Of a stretch of DNA of 64,000 nt, positions 14,215-25,830 are shown piece by piece. The DNA lies in contig CM067084.1 in the NCBI GenBank assembly GCA_034008185.1, positions 44,033,099-44,097,098 on the forward strand, written 5' to 3'. The notes beneath the pieces are model-generated. The model ran no database searches. It saw only the letters and a list, made by a program, of their open reading frames with translations, and was not told the origin of the DNA. Both the position numbers and the translations under genes were made by a program. The stretch comes from Gorsachius magnificus. Its lineage: Eukaryota > Chordata > Aves > Pelecaniformes > Ardeidae. Position 1 is the stretch's first letter. Every line of letters begins with the position of its first letter.

Positions 14215-14420
14215 CCCCCGCATGACCTGGTTTTTATTCTTCACAGGCTTGTGATTTGGTTGAGAACCATGACGCTCCCTGAACACATATCTAATTTGGA
14301 CTGTAGTGTATGCCATAATATGTCCCAGCAGGAAGATGTAAACACTGCCATAGAGAGTAAGAGAGGGAGTGTTGAACAGAGGATATGAAGTAACACGATT
14401 TATTTATGTTCCAGATGAGA
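14186..14420 (-). pseudogene. Candidate poly-A-tailed retrocopy of an unidentified transcript
   Basis: On the plus strand 29 T residues (14186-14214) are followed by CCCCC and, at 14233-14238, TTTATT. Read on the minus strand this is AATAAA, an 18-base gap and a 29-A tail, the layout of a cleaved and polyadenylated mRNA copied into DNA. A minus-strand frame stays open for about 70 codons up to the tail and includes a hydrophobic patch (YIFLLGHIMAY), but I do not recognise a family. It could equally be 3' UTR. The 5' limit is not visible, and 14420 is only where the open frame fades. The 13 bases beside the tail are not found again within a few hundred bases, so no target-site duplication was identified. 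Retrocopies are uncommon in birds because CR1 recognises its own 3' end. Alternatives are an A-tailed SINE or a chance AATAAA beside an expanded T-tract. Confidence 0.4.
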
Positions 14421-16810
14421 GTAACTTAAATACTCTTCACATTTAGTAGCACTAATGATACCTCTCGCTAATATTAGGGTGGTGTACTGCCAGCAGCTGG
14501 AGGCCAATGCATTATTTGAGAGTTCAAGGACAAACTACAGAGTATGGTGCCCTTAGGGACCAAGCCTTGTTGCCCATTAAATGGGTGTTAAGCAGCATCA
14601 GAAGAGTGAAGTTTTTTCATGTATGTGTGCATTGCTTGAGGCTAAATTTAATTTTAAAAAGGAACCTCTTTTTACTTCAGATAGAATGTACATATACTTT
14701 TAGTTGAAAAACATACAGCTCATTCTGATTGGATAAACAGTGTGGGAAATATTTTCATACCTACTCCAGATTTATCATCTTATAGTACATTTTTTTCAAG
14801 ACAAAATTTTTAAATTTCTGTTTATGCTTTTGAGGCTGATAATTTTGAGTTTAACTATTTTGTTTAGAACAAAAAGATACCTAAGCGAGAATCAGTGACA
14901 AAACCTCAGTAACAAAACATATATTGACAGCTACAACTAAAATTCATAATTCTACAGGCCTATATTACAAAAAAAATCTCCTTTTCTGTTCCATATACTC
15001 TCTACAGAATGCCTCCCTGAAGTGTTGAAATTGGTGTAGTTATGAAATAATACCACTTACCTGCTCTTTCTCCCACACAGTTTCAATTGGTGAAGGATTC
15101 TTTACACCCTGTTCTAAAACATTTTGCTGCTATTAAGAGCCACTGGGGCCCTCTGGGGATAAAAGTAACCATTCAAGTACAAGGTCATTAGGAAAACTTG
15201 GAATTTCCAAGTTACTTGTTGTGCCTCCTGTTAGGAAAAGTATCTTTAAGAATCTGTTTCAAGAGCCATGACATCTTATGACATGACACAGCCCAACAAA
15301 ATTTGCCGTGTTACTATTGAGATAACAGCACTATGGAATCTTGGTTCCAGACATAAAAGCAATATGTAAGAGTACAAGGAATGTGGATTTTTATTTTATT
15401 TTTTTTTTACTTACATTTATAAAGTACAGGTTCATTAATTCATCTGAGAACTCTGTAACGGATCATGATTCCCTTCTCACCAAATTTGGTTTGGTACACA
15501 AGTGGTTATTATCTCCATTCTTAATGATTTCATTGAATAGTTACTAGCAGACACCTCATTTAGCTCTCAAAAGAAACTGAGACAGGGAGAACAATATTCA
15601 TGAACCGTCCTTATCATCAGGCTGTCCTAATCCTCACCCAGCCAATTTAAGGGATACCCTCATCTTCCTCTTACTAACCATCCTCCTCTTTCCAAAGCCT
15701 GTAAGTGAGCACTTAAAAGAGCTACTGTATTTTTTTTCATTTCTGCAAACTAGACAAAGTTCTTTACCTAAGGCTTCTCTAAAGAACACAGCAATACAAG
15801 TGGCTAACATAAATATTTTCCTTGCTAGTAGATAAAAATGGTGAAAGAAAAAATTTACTGTAAAGTAGTATATAAAGAATGATTCCCAAGTACTTGTAGT
15901 TTTTTTAGAGCTTATGCATTGCTATAGCACCACTCTGAATAAAGTGAATATTTTCTGACTTTTGAAATCCAGAGTCAGATCTCATTTTTACATATTCTTG
16001 ATTCCTTTCTTAATCAACAGAACTCCTTGCCAGAATAAGTGCTGTTTCTATGGGGGAAAGTTTTAGAAAACTAAGTAATCTACCAGTTGAGTGAAAATAC
16101 AGAATCCAATGCATTCAAACCCTGATGTATTTTATATCAAGATCTGAATTGTGCACAAAATGCCTAATTTTACTATTAGCCTCTGGCAGTAAACAGCACA
16201 CTATTAGCAGGTACATAAGCATTTCACAACTGGTCAGTTGAAAGCTGTATTATACTGATAACATAAGAAAACCCCCTAGAAATAGTAACACAATCTGTTA
16301 CATTTTATAAGATAATAAGACATGAGTATATTTTTTTCTTAGGAGTAGACAGACACATAAAAGAACCTCTTAAGCTTAGTGGTTCTCTGTGCAACATATC
16401 ACTTAGACCTTCAATATTGATTCAAACCAAACTGACTCTTTTGGGTTGTAGCATTCAGATGTGTTTGATCTAGTCATCATTTACTGGGAGGGAATGAGAG
16501 GAATCATGATGGACAGGGAGAATTTGTTTTTGGGTTTAGTTCAGATAATCAAAATTGGATCCAACTGGCAGAATGTTGTTTCTGATATTTTGCAAGCAAT
16601 GTGGTCTATCCTTTGCATGGCTGTGAGATGGAGATTATAATTATTTGTTTGACATGAAAAGCAGACATAGTGTCTGTCTTGAAGATCTTATTATAGATAG
16701 ATCAAAAATACAGATCAATAAAGCAGTTCTCTTTTACCAAACAAAGGTTTTACTGGAAGTGACCACTTACAAAATGGTCAGTTGAAAGCAATAAAATAAT
16801 AATAAACTTA

Positions 16811-16880
16811 TATGAAGGGTAACCCTATTAATTTTAAGGGCTAAACCTGTATGGAGGATAACCCTATTACTGTTAAGTGT
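16811..16880. repeat. Imperfect tandem repeat, about 39-bp period
   Basis: A unit beginning tatgaagggtaaccctatta recurs 39 bases later as tatggaggataaccctatta, each followed by a similar tttaag/gttaag stretch. About 1.8 units are visible. Confidence 0.7.
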
Positions 16881-19800
16881 TTGTATTTGTAGGACTCAGA
16901 GGAGGAGAGGAAAATTTGAGAATTAATATGAAACTATAAGGATAAGGAATTTCCAAATATAGGAACAGCCTTCATAGGACCCTAACTGAAAAGTTGAGTG
17001 TGTGAGAAAGGGATGGAAGAAGGAAAATTGGTTGGTGGAATGAGGGTAACAAGGAAGCACTACTGTGAACAAGAATAGAGTTACATATGGTTGAAACTTG
17101 AACGGACCCTTAGAGATAAGGACTAAATGTTCAAAGAAGAAAATGAGTCAATGCTGAAAGTTAATCAAGATGTGAATGTTAAATGTAGATATCAATTCTA
17201 ATTGAAAGTAGCTGTTGCTGCCTCAGTTAACTGGAGATGAAGAAGGTAGAAATGGGAGAGGCTAAGTGACTAGTGACTGACAGTTGCAATTAATACATGT
17301 ATAACATATGACTTGGCTTTAGCATATATTCCTACATTATTATTTTAGGATGCTCCTGACAGCTGTCCCATTAAAGCACCTACAGCTACTTCGTTCTTTG
17401 AAAATCCATGCTCCATCTCTGTTTATCACCAGATCACCCGTGGTGCATCTGTAGGGAACTTTGGCTGAGCTGACCTCAAGGATGTTAGCTATACAGTGCT
17501 ACTAGCAGTCACATTATTGATTTTTATCCACCATGTTGATATTTGACTCCAGCATTGTCTCATTTCAGAGGAGTTGCCTGCCTTGGCATGTCAGCATTTG
17601 CCCTGATGTTGTGCCTAGAGATGTAGCAATGAGCTATTACTAACACCCTGAATTAAGCACTAATTAAGAACACATGCTGAATTTTGCTAAAGGTTATCAT
17701 TTTTCTACACTCTTGAAAGTCATGATCAGTTTTTCTAGTGTAAAACTACTGGTCTTATGGACTATACTATGAAGTTACACTAATTTCCCTTCTTCATTAG
17801 GATGGTTTTATATCTTAATGGCATGATGTGCAGTACATGTTTAGGATCTAAATATCCCACAAATCAAGTGGGGAAAAAAATGAACAAATGCAATGATGAC
17901 AGAGCTAACTTACCTCTGATTTCCTCTTGGTTATCATGAATATAGTTGTATCTTTAAGAGTCCAGTCAGCTGTGTCCAGCTGTTTTGTCAGGACACGTCA
18001 TTAGCAAATTCATTACATCAGTGAAAAAAAAAAGATCTGTTTTCTTTCTTTTTTTAAAGAGTTTTGTACGCAAAAATAGGTAAAAAATTCATAAGTGTGA
18101 AAGAACCTTTTTTTTTTCATGTGGAACAAACTGTAATCATAAAAGAGTGCTATGCTACTTAAAGCAAATAGAAAATTATTTTTAAAAACATTTGGTCTGT
18201 TTTAGACTCCTGCAAAAAAACCCAAGTTTCCTTTTTCTGATTTCTTCTCTGCATTCACACAGACTTAACAGGCATCTCCCTGAAAGTATTGTTGGCTAGA
18301 TAAAAGAGTTTTACAGCTCTGGGGAAAATAACCTTACTATTGCTCTTAACTATCCCCTTGATACTTTCATAAAAATGTTAGACCAAACAGAATTTCTCCA
18401 GGAAATTCCTAAACTCTAACCTTTCAGGGTCAGAGAACGCAGCAGACAGTTTGTTGTCTTGAACAGTGACCTCAGTGCAGTCCTACTCCAAACAAACTTT
18501 TAGATGCTATCTATGTATTATCTCAGGGGAATTCAGTGCTAGCCCTTAGAGATCAACAGTAGCACTTTTTGTACCACTTTCTTCACTTTCTACAAAGAAT
18601 GAGGAAATGACTCTCGAATCCATTAAGTTTCAAGTATGTTGTAATTATTGATTCTCTTAGAATAGCCCTAGTTAGGCAAAAATTCTATATGGGAAATTAT
18701 TTTTGAGAAGCTAAAATGTGGAATATTTTAGTCTTTATGATGTGAATAACTCCGAAACCAGAGCAGTCTTTTGTGTATTTAGGATATTAGAGGACTGAAA
18801 AAGATTTTCTGGGTCACCAAGAACAATTCTGTTGTAATACAGATGTAGTATAATTTTTTTTCATAAACATAGGAAATTCCTTCTTAAAAGTATTTTTAAA
18901 AGAGTCCCTTTCTTACTTCATATAAGGCATTATCAGATAGAATTTACCTCAGTATTCTTAGATTAAATACAAATTAGAAACCCTTGCAGAAATCACTGGC
19001 TTTGTTCTTTTATGGAAATAAACTTCTATGGAAAAATGCCTAGTTTGACATTTTATGGCATTGCCCACCAAAACTTACATATTGCTTATTATTCCATTAA
19101 CATACAGATTATGTAAAGAAAGGTTTGCTTATATATTTAGCATTCTAAAAAAAAAAAAAATCTTGAAAAAGCTGTATACAGAGAGGAAATTATTCAGTGG
19201 TTTTGTCAAATACACTAAAGTCATCAAACTAATAATTATTGTTTAGATGAAATCATATACCAGAATAGTAATAAGATGCCACAATATTAATTTATTCCTT
19301 TTGCTATAATTGAGTTTTCAGTTAACAAAAAAGATTGTTTTAGAGAGAATCCTATGAATTCTTGGGGCTTCTCAGGACAGGACACATTCCACACTTTGAT
19401 CAATCTCTTCTAGAAAAATTACTCAATGACATTTCTTGCTATTTTACCCACTAGTTTCTCCCAGAAGGCCAAAACTTAAAGATCTCTGTACTGCTCCAGC
19501 TGTAAAAGCACATCTGTCAGTTTAAATTAGATCGACAGCTTCCTATAGTCAAGGGGCAGACTAATGCCATTAACCTTCAAGCTTTACAAGAACTTTTTGT
19601 TGTTCAGTTTTCAAATGCAATACATAGCAACCGCATGTGAAGATGATAAATGCCATGAAGAGTCAAGAAAGTACATAGCATTATTTGTGAGGGACTTTAG
19701 ATGACAATTTTTTTTTCTTAGGCTTTCATAGTAATTTTAATGATGATATAAAATTTTAAAACTATGCATTTACCAAGTAGTAGATTTTTAAGGAGAAATA

Positions 19801-20356
19801 TGTTCTTTGTGGTTTGCTGTAAGCTTATAAAACATAGACTCTATGGGAGCAGTATTCAGCTGGACAGGAGAAATTTCTCTTGAATCTCTAAACCTTGCAG
19901 TGTTTGTTTGTAGTAGTAGAAAACATACCTATGTCTTTGTGGCATTCTTACCTTGATAGCCAGATAAAAGGAAGTGGGAATCAAAACGACCTTTTCCCCC
20001 CTCCCCATTGTAAACTCTGTGCCTGAAACATCCTGAACATGATAGGAGCAGCCCAAATTATCTGGATAGCAAGGAAATTTGCAATGCGGTAACTGCTGCA
20101 CAGTACTAGATAATTATTATGTTTTCCCCTGCCTTCAATAGTTTAATAAAGTTGCAGATCCTTTGGATCTGTCATTTATAGACCTGCATATCCTCACTAA
20201 CAGATCACGTTTTAAACAACAACCACATCACACAAGATGTTTGTCACAGTCACATATAGCATAGCTCTCATGACAAAGGTGGTGTGTTTTTTGGGTTTTT
20301 TTAAAGATACATGTGTGAGCTAATGCTGAGTGGAGATAGAAACCTACAACTTAACT

Positions 20357-20388
20357 GCTCAAAAGAAGCAAAATGCTTCTTTTGGAGC
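20357..20388. other. Short hairpin-forming inverted repeat
   Basis: The arms gctcaaaagaagca and tgcttcttttggagc pair over 14 bp around an AAA loop, with one extra base in the second arm. It may be chance. The stem is too short and too A/T-rich to argue for a microRNA precursor. Confidence 0.5.
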
Positions 20389-21728
20389 AAAGAGGGAAGT
20401 GTATAACCATAAGCATAGGTAAGTTTAGTAAAGCTGGAGTTTATATATGATGTTATCTTGTGAAAAAGTATAGAGAAGTAAAATGGAGATGTTAAATAAA
20501 TTAAGTGTGCAGCCACCCCTTCTCTAAAACAATAAGAACACGTGGAAGTTTCAAAATAAATGAATTTATTTTTCTACATTCTTCTTTATTGCATTTCAGT
20601 TTGCACCTAAGTTGGACGTAATAAGTAATGAAAACAATGAGCTCAGTTTTAAAAGGAGCCAATGAATCCTTCTGTGAAGTGCAAAGAACAAAATCCCCAT
20701 TCCCACTCACTCCTATAGTATCTAAGGACATTCAGTTATTTGATTGAGACCTAAATGAAAGAAGTGTGGCAGACAGCTTAATGCAGAATGTCAGAAAAAA
20801 TTGTCCTCAGGAAAAAACACCCGTATGTGTCAATGAATATAATAATACAATTTTTTGTTTTTATGAATGAGACACATAGTTCAGTCCTGTGGACTGTCTC
20901 TCATTACTCAAAACTACCTTTTCAAATTGGGTTTCTGATGCAAAAATTCAGATTCAATAAACAGTTGCCAAATGTTTTTGGTACATGCATGTAAGATTAT
21001 TCCCATGCTGCTAATGAAGTATAATTGATCACACTGCTTGCCTGTCAGATTAGTCAACAGCAAAGCTATGGTCTATTGGAGATTATTAGTTATCAGCACA
21101 AGGTAAGAAAGCATTTGTTGAGTAATATTAGTAGTGAAAGGAAAGGAAAACTATGGCAGTAGCAATACTGCTTCATGCTAAAGACAGCATGAATCAAAAT
21201 ACTGTGATTAAAACAAAACTTTGCAAGCCTTTAAGAAACATATAATAAAAAATACCAAATGTTTCCAATTTAGATTTTAAGAGTCAACAACTGATGAAGT
21301 TCTTATCTTTTTATCTTAAGACTGATGTTTGCACAATTTTCTTTCTCTCCACCCTTAAGCTTCACATTGGTGGGCACATCATACATTTTGTAGAATGAAC
21401 TTAAGAGATCCATAACAGTTTGATAAAGCATAGTCACTAGAGCCTAAAAAGATAGTTTGGATCCAGCAAGAATCATAAATTCTCCCTTCTTTTCAACATG
21501 CAATATAAATCCAGTTTCTGTCTGTAGTTTCTGCCCATATTCTGTATGGACATATGTGACTGCAGAACTACAGTCTGTGATAAACCCCTGTTTCCTTGTA
21601 CTGTGTACTGCTGTAGCCTCTACACTCCCATCATCCATAGAGGAATTTCTTGTCAAAAACGGTCAGTTTAATAGAAATGGGGAAAGAAAACTCTTCCACT
21701 AGGGATCAGGTTTTAGTAGAATGGCTTT

Positions 21729-21775
21729 TGTTATCTTGCTGCCTTTAGCTGAAGACCTTTACCACTAGGCTACAA
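21729..21775 (-). mobile_element. tRNA-head SINE remnant A
   Basis: Read on the minus strand it contains TAGCCTAGTGG, a full match to the pol III A-box pattern TRGYNNARNNG, in the context gtagcctagtggtaaaggtc typical of tRNA-derived SINE heads in sauropsids. The B-box region is not clearly preserved. Limits are approximate. Confidence 0.45.
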
Positions 21776-21817
21776 GGCCTGCTTGCTTTTGTGACACTCT
21801 CTCTGACCTAGCTAACT

Positions 21818-21837
21818 CCCCCCCCCACACACACACC
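21818..21837. repeat. (C)n(AC)n microsatellite
   Basis: Nine C residues followed by about five AC units. It lies between two SINE remnants. Confidence 0.9.
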
Positions 21838-21947
21838 AGAACAGTTTAAATAGGTGGGATGGAAATTGTACTTATCTTTGCATGACCTATATGTTGTTCA
21901 TTAGGACAGAGATTAAAAGGCTGAAAGAACAGTTTTCTCAGTCAAAA

Positions 21948-22014
21948 CAGTGTGTTGAATCTGGGTCTTTCTTATCTTAGGAGAGTGCTTTAACCAGTAA
22001 GGTACTGTATAAAA
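21948..22014 (-). mobile_element. tRNA-head SINE remnant B
   Basis: On the minus strand: ttactggttaaagcactctc followed by aagacccagattcaac. This follows the pattern of sauropsid CORE-SINE heads, an A-box region with ggttagagcact, then cccaggttcaa as a B-box. Both boxes carry substitutions, so the copy is old and surely silent. Ends are approximate. Confidence 0.55.
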
Positions 22015-22379
22015 GTAAAAGTGAGAGGGCTTACTATCACCTCTTCTAGACAGGTTTTGAAAGAAAGGATACAGGCAGCTATCTGCAGAGTAGGATTTGG
22101 GCTGTGAAATTTAAATGGGAGACTGCACCTTTCTGCAACACTGAGAAAAACACCTAAATATACGATAAGGATTTGAATTAAACCACATTCCTGTTTTCAG
22201 GATTATGCTGGGCCAGCAGGAAGGGGCTCTCTGCTCCAAGTGCTGTTGATCATTTCCTATGCACTGTATAGGAACCGGGGGGCAATGAAGTGAGTTATGC
22301 ACAGAGCTGCTCAGCACTGTAGCATCGAGCTTGTTTAGGTTTTTTTAAATCTAGCCTTAAGCTGCATTCTAAATATTAC

Positions 22380-22465
22380 ACAGGAAAACTAGTAGAACCA
22401 GAGACTGAATGGGTATCTGCCAAGTCACAGGTCCCTGCCATAACCGCAAGACCAACGCTCCGAAT
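22380..22465 (-). mobile_element. tRNA-head SINE remnant C
   Basis: The minus strand reads tggtcttgcggttatggcag, then ggacctgtgacttggcagat, then acccattcagtctctgg, then ttttcctgtgtaat. The order matches an A-box head, a spacer, a B-box-like region and the start of a MIR-type body (cttcctgtgtgacctt). One position of the A-box pattern is lost. It is the clearest of the three remnants here. Confidence 0.55.
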
Positions 22466-24384
22466 GAAGACCTACAACAGACATGAGTCACTGTGGTTGT
22501 GGTTCTGCAAAGTAACAGTTTACCTTCTAATTTAATAATTTTCACATTATATTTAGGATCATTTGTATTTTTGAATAATGTTTTCTATTTGGCTTATGAT
22601 TTTTCCCTCATATTGTTTGTTTCAGAGAGACTGGTAGAAAAGTTCTATTTCAAAAGAAAAATATTTCTCATAAATTGCATATAATACATCTAGAAATGAA
22701 CAAAGCAGTTTCTCACACTTCTTATGTTAACATTTAAACTTCATTATTACAATATTTCAAAAATATTACCAATATTACATAAAGCACATACATGCAAGTA
22801 ACCTTTCGCTAGAATAATATGATTAAAATCTTTATAAAAGAGATGTTGAATATTCTTGGCATGCATACATTTTAACTAGATGAGATGACTTCTAAAGGCT
22901 GCATCTCACATGTTAGACAAGCAGTTATCGGTGTCCCGACATTAATTCATGTTTTGTTGTTCATTTACTGATGCTGACAACTATGCTTTATAGTTTCTAA
23001 TTTTTCTTCCCACTTTAAAGATGGCAGGTTTTCCAAACACAAAACTCTTAGGGAATTTTCCTAGGTGCCCATCTATTAGTACCACATAAATACCAGTAAA
23101 AGTCCCCATTAAAAAAAGAAAAGAGCTGAATTTTTAGTCAGTTAAATATTTGGACAGCTCAGTTGAACACTAAAAGTCTACATTTACCAAGTCAGTACAC
23201 AGTGGTATCTGAAATAATAAAAGGGTAAAAGGCATTATCTTAAACCCCAGACTGTGGTAACTGTTGGGAAATGGGCTGTCTTTTTACGTAAAGGCACATT
23301 TAGCACAATAGAAACATAGCTGGGTTTAGTCCATACTAAAAATATATTCTGAGTTAATTGAGTTTGCCTATAAGCAAACATCTCCAATTCTCTTGCTAAC
23401 CAAAGCAGGAATTTTTATGTGTCTCTTACCTATTATCAGCAATCTTTAATGGAATGTCTTTACAGCTATGTAATCTACAAGAAGTGCCAGAGAAGCCTGT
23501 CCTTTTTCCTGCTTATTTATACCTGATTGCTTTAGAATCACCACTAACTAATGATACTAAAAACTGTGGTAGGTCAAACAGATACAAGGGTATTCTGATA
23601 CCTCTTTGAAAACAGTTTACAGAATACCCTTAAATCCCTCATAGTTTCTTCTAGTAAAGGCCACAATGGATTTCAGAAGAAATGAAACACGGCAAATGTG
23701 TTTAGTGGAATTTAGAAATCCACCCAAGCATTTTCTACTCAAACGATGTTTCAGACTACAGATACGCGTCTATTTTTCAGGGAGGAAATCCCACAGATTC
23801 CTTAAAGAGAACTAGTTGCTATATAGCTAGAAGCGACCCCCAGTAAAAAACTATTCTTTTCATTTCAGAAGTATTCTGCAGTCCCAAACTGAACAGGGCT
23901 CTGATATACTATGCAGTCTGTAGAAATAAAATGTACTTTCCATACTTAGAATAATTTTACTATCCTGAGTAAAAGAACAGACATTTCAATAGTGACCTAA
24001 TACACAGAATAGAAACATTTCCATACTATACAAGCAGGTTGCCTGAAGTTGTTCTCTACATTCAGTACCCTTTCCTGTTGTTAACTTTTCTCCAGCGTTC
24101 ATATCATTTGACTGTGAAAGAGCTTAAAAACTAAAGTTTTATTTAGATAGTGTTATGCTTCTATATTGTACTAAAAATGAAACCGAAGCAGACTGCTGCT
24201 ACTTGAATCCTAAAATGTCCCAGAATATCACAAAGGCTGCATAAAAATGGCTAATAAGTTTAAACCCCACACATTCTAACTGCTCTCACGTGCTTTTTTT
24301 CGCTAGTAGGGGTACAAGCAAGCAATACATTTTACAGCTTATTATGTTATCTGTTATATTCAGTATATTCAGTAGTTATGCTGC
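22466..24384. other. Non-coding DNA, nothing recognised
   Basis: AT-rich sequence with no repeat, exon or RNA gene that I could identify up to the start of the CR1 copy. Confidence 0.55.
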
Positions 24385-25369
24385 ACTGGTGATGAGTGGT
24401 GTCCCTCAGGGGTCCGTACTGGGACCGGTGCTGTTTAATATATTCATCAATGACTTAGACAGCGAGATCGAATGCACCCTCAGCAAGTTTGCGGATGACA
24501 ACAAGCTGAGTGGTGCGGTTGACACACCAGAAGGACGGGATGTCATCCAGAGAGACCTGGACAGGCTGGAGAGGTGGGCCTGTGTGAACCTCATGAGGTT
24601 CAACAAGGCCAAGTGCAAGGTCCTGCACCTGGGTCGGGGTAACCCCCAGTATCAGTACAGGCTGGGGGAAGAAAGGATCGAGAGCAGCCCTGCCGAGAGG
24701 GACTTGGGGGTGCTGGTGGATGAAAAGCTGGACATGAGCCGGCAATGTGCGCTGGCAGCCCAGAAGGCCAACCGTACTCTGGGCTGCATCAGGAGAAGCG
24801 TGGCCAGCAGGTCGAGGGAGGTGATTCTGCCCCTCTACTCTGCTCTGGTGAGACCTCACCTGGAGTACTGCGTCCAGCTCTGGAGCCCTCAGCACAAGAA
24901 GGACATGGAACTGTTGGAGCGGGTCCAGAGGAGGGCCACAAAAATGATCCGAGGGCTGGAGCACCTCTCCTATGAGGACAGGCTGAGAGAGTTGGGTTTG
25001 TTCAGCCTGGAGAAGAGAAGGCTGCGGGGAGACCTGATTACGGCCTTTCAGTATCTAAAGGGGGCCTATAGGAAAGATGGGGACAATCTTTTTAGTAGGG
25101 CCAGCTGTGACAGGACAAGGGGTAATGGTTTTAAACTGAAGCAGGGTAGGTTTAGACTGGATATAAGGAAGAAATTCTTTACAATGAGGGTGTTGAAACA
25201 CTGGAACGGGTTGCCCAGAGAGGTGGTGGAGGCACCATCCCTGGGAACATTCAAGGCCAGGTTGGATGGGGCTCTGAGCAACCTGATCTAGTTAGCAGTG
25301 TCCCTGCTCACTGCAGGGGGGTTGGACTACATGACCTCTAGGGATCTCTTCCAACCCAAAACATTCTAT
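24385..25369 (+). mobile_element. Young 5'-truncated CR1 retrotransposon
   Basis: A CR1 non-LTR retrotransposon fragment that begins inside the ORF2 reverse transcriptase at the motif B region and runs through the ORF2 stop (25289-25291) and a short 3' UTR. The UTR carries the diagnostic CR1 end: ctgatctagttagc, a ggggggttggactac block, cttccaacccaaaac and attctat. Only one partial terminal unit remains, with no ATTCTATG array, because the inverted segment starts exactly there. It is nearly identical to the copy at 53.8 kb, so the insertion is young. ORF1, the endonuclease and the N-terminal half of the reverse transcriptase are missing. Confidence 0.95.
24386..25291 (+). pseudogene. CR1 ORF2 C-terminal reverse transcriptase fragment
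   Basis: An open frame runs 24290-25291 (333 codons). About the first 32 residues come from flanking host DNA, and CR1 homology starts near residue 33. Motif B ([20 protein letters not shown]) and catalytic motif C (KFADD, residues 66-70) are present, followed by the CR1 C-terminal region ([14 protein letters not shown], then [13 protein letters not shown]) to the natural stop. Motif C is followed by N instead of the usual T (FADDNKL). With no motif A and no endonuclease the product could not retrotranspose. There is no evidence of a promoter, so the intact frame only shows recent insertion. Confidence 0.9.
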
Positions 25370-25815
25370 TTCAACACCCTCATTGTAAAGAATTTCTTCC
25401 TTATATCTAGTCTAAACCTACCCTGCTTCAGTTTAAAACCATTACCCCTTGTCCTGTCACAGCTGGCCCTACTAAAAAGATTGTCCCCATCTTTCCTATA
25501 GGCCCCCTTTAGATACTGAAAGGCCGTAATCAGGTCTCCCCGCAGCCTTCTCTTCTCCAGGCTGAACAAACCCAACTCTCTCAGCCTGTCCTCATAGGAG
25601 AGGTGCTCCAGCCCTCGGATCATTTTTGTGGCCCTCCTCTGGACCCGCTCCAACAGTTCCATGTCCTTCTTGTGCTGAGGGCTCCAGAGCTGGACGCAGT
25701 ACTCCAGGTGAGGTCTCACCAGAGCAGAGTAGAGGGGCAGAATCACCTCCCTCGACCTGCTGGCCACGCTTCTCCTGATGCAGCCCAGAGTACGGTTGGC
25801 CTTCTGGGCTGCCAA
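25366..25815 (-). pseudogene. Duplicate CR1 ORF2 C-terminal fragment
   Basis: A 149-codon open frame whose sequence from [10 protein letters not shown] to FFTMRVLK is identical to the matching part of the plus-strand frame at 24.3-25.3 kb. It lacks the catalytic reverse transcriptase motifs and the ORF2 stop. It is a passive copy with no expected function. Confidence 0.88.
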
Positions 25816-25830
25816 CGCACATTGCCAGCT
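25369..25830 (-). mobile_element. Inverted duplicate of CR1 interior
   Basis: A reverse-oriented CR1 segment that corresponds to positions 24737-25198 of the neighbouring plus-strand copy. It lacks a CR1 3' end, so it did not insert by ordinary target-primed reverse transcription. The proximal junction lies at attctatTTcaacac, where the plus copy's tail and the inverted sequence share one to three T residues of microhomology. The distal junction is at gccagct|tcctt, followed by AT-rich host DNA. Confidence 0.93.

Larger units (their letters stand above)
14421..21714. other. Non-coding DNA with minor local repeats
   Basis: No gene or recent transposon seen. It contains an imperfect tandem repeat at 16811-16880, a shared ggtcagttgaaagc motif near 16230 and 16775, an A-tract near 19147-19160, and a short strong hairpin at 20357-20388. 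Open frames are all under 82 codons and unrecognised. Confidence 0.55.
24737..25830. repeat. 462-bp near-perfect inverted repeat with 170-bp spacer
   Basis: Arm 1 (24737-25198, plus) and arm 2 (25369-25830, minus) are the same length with no indel seen and only about three substitutions noticed by eye. The spacer 25199-25368 is the rest of the plus-strand CR1 3' end. The arms share variants that the 53.8-kb sister copy lacks, such as ACTGAAGCAGGG instead of ACTAAAACAGGG, ACTCTGGG instead of ACCCTGGG, and AGTATCTAAA instead of AGTACCTAAA. That points to one arm being copied from the other at this locus. Confidence 0.95.

Noticed and set aside
14116..14316. Minus-strand 66-codon frame with a lysine run
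   Set aside because: The lysines are just the poly-T tract read in reverse. It is treated as a retrocopy tail.
24455..24964. 169-codon minus-strand frame
   Set aside because: It is antisense to the CR1 reverse transcriptase and has the composition of a shadow frame. The same shadow recurs at 54062-54394.
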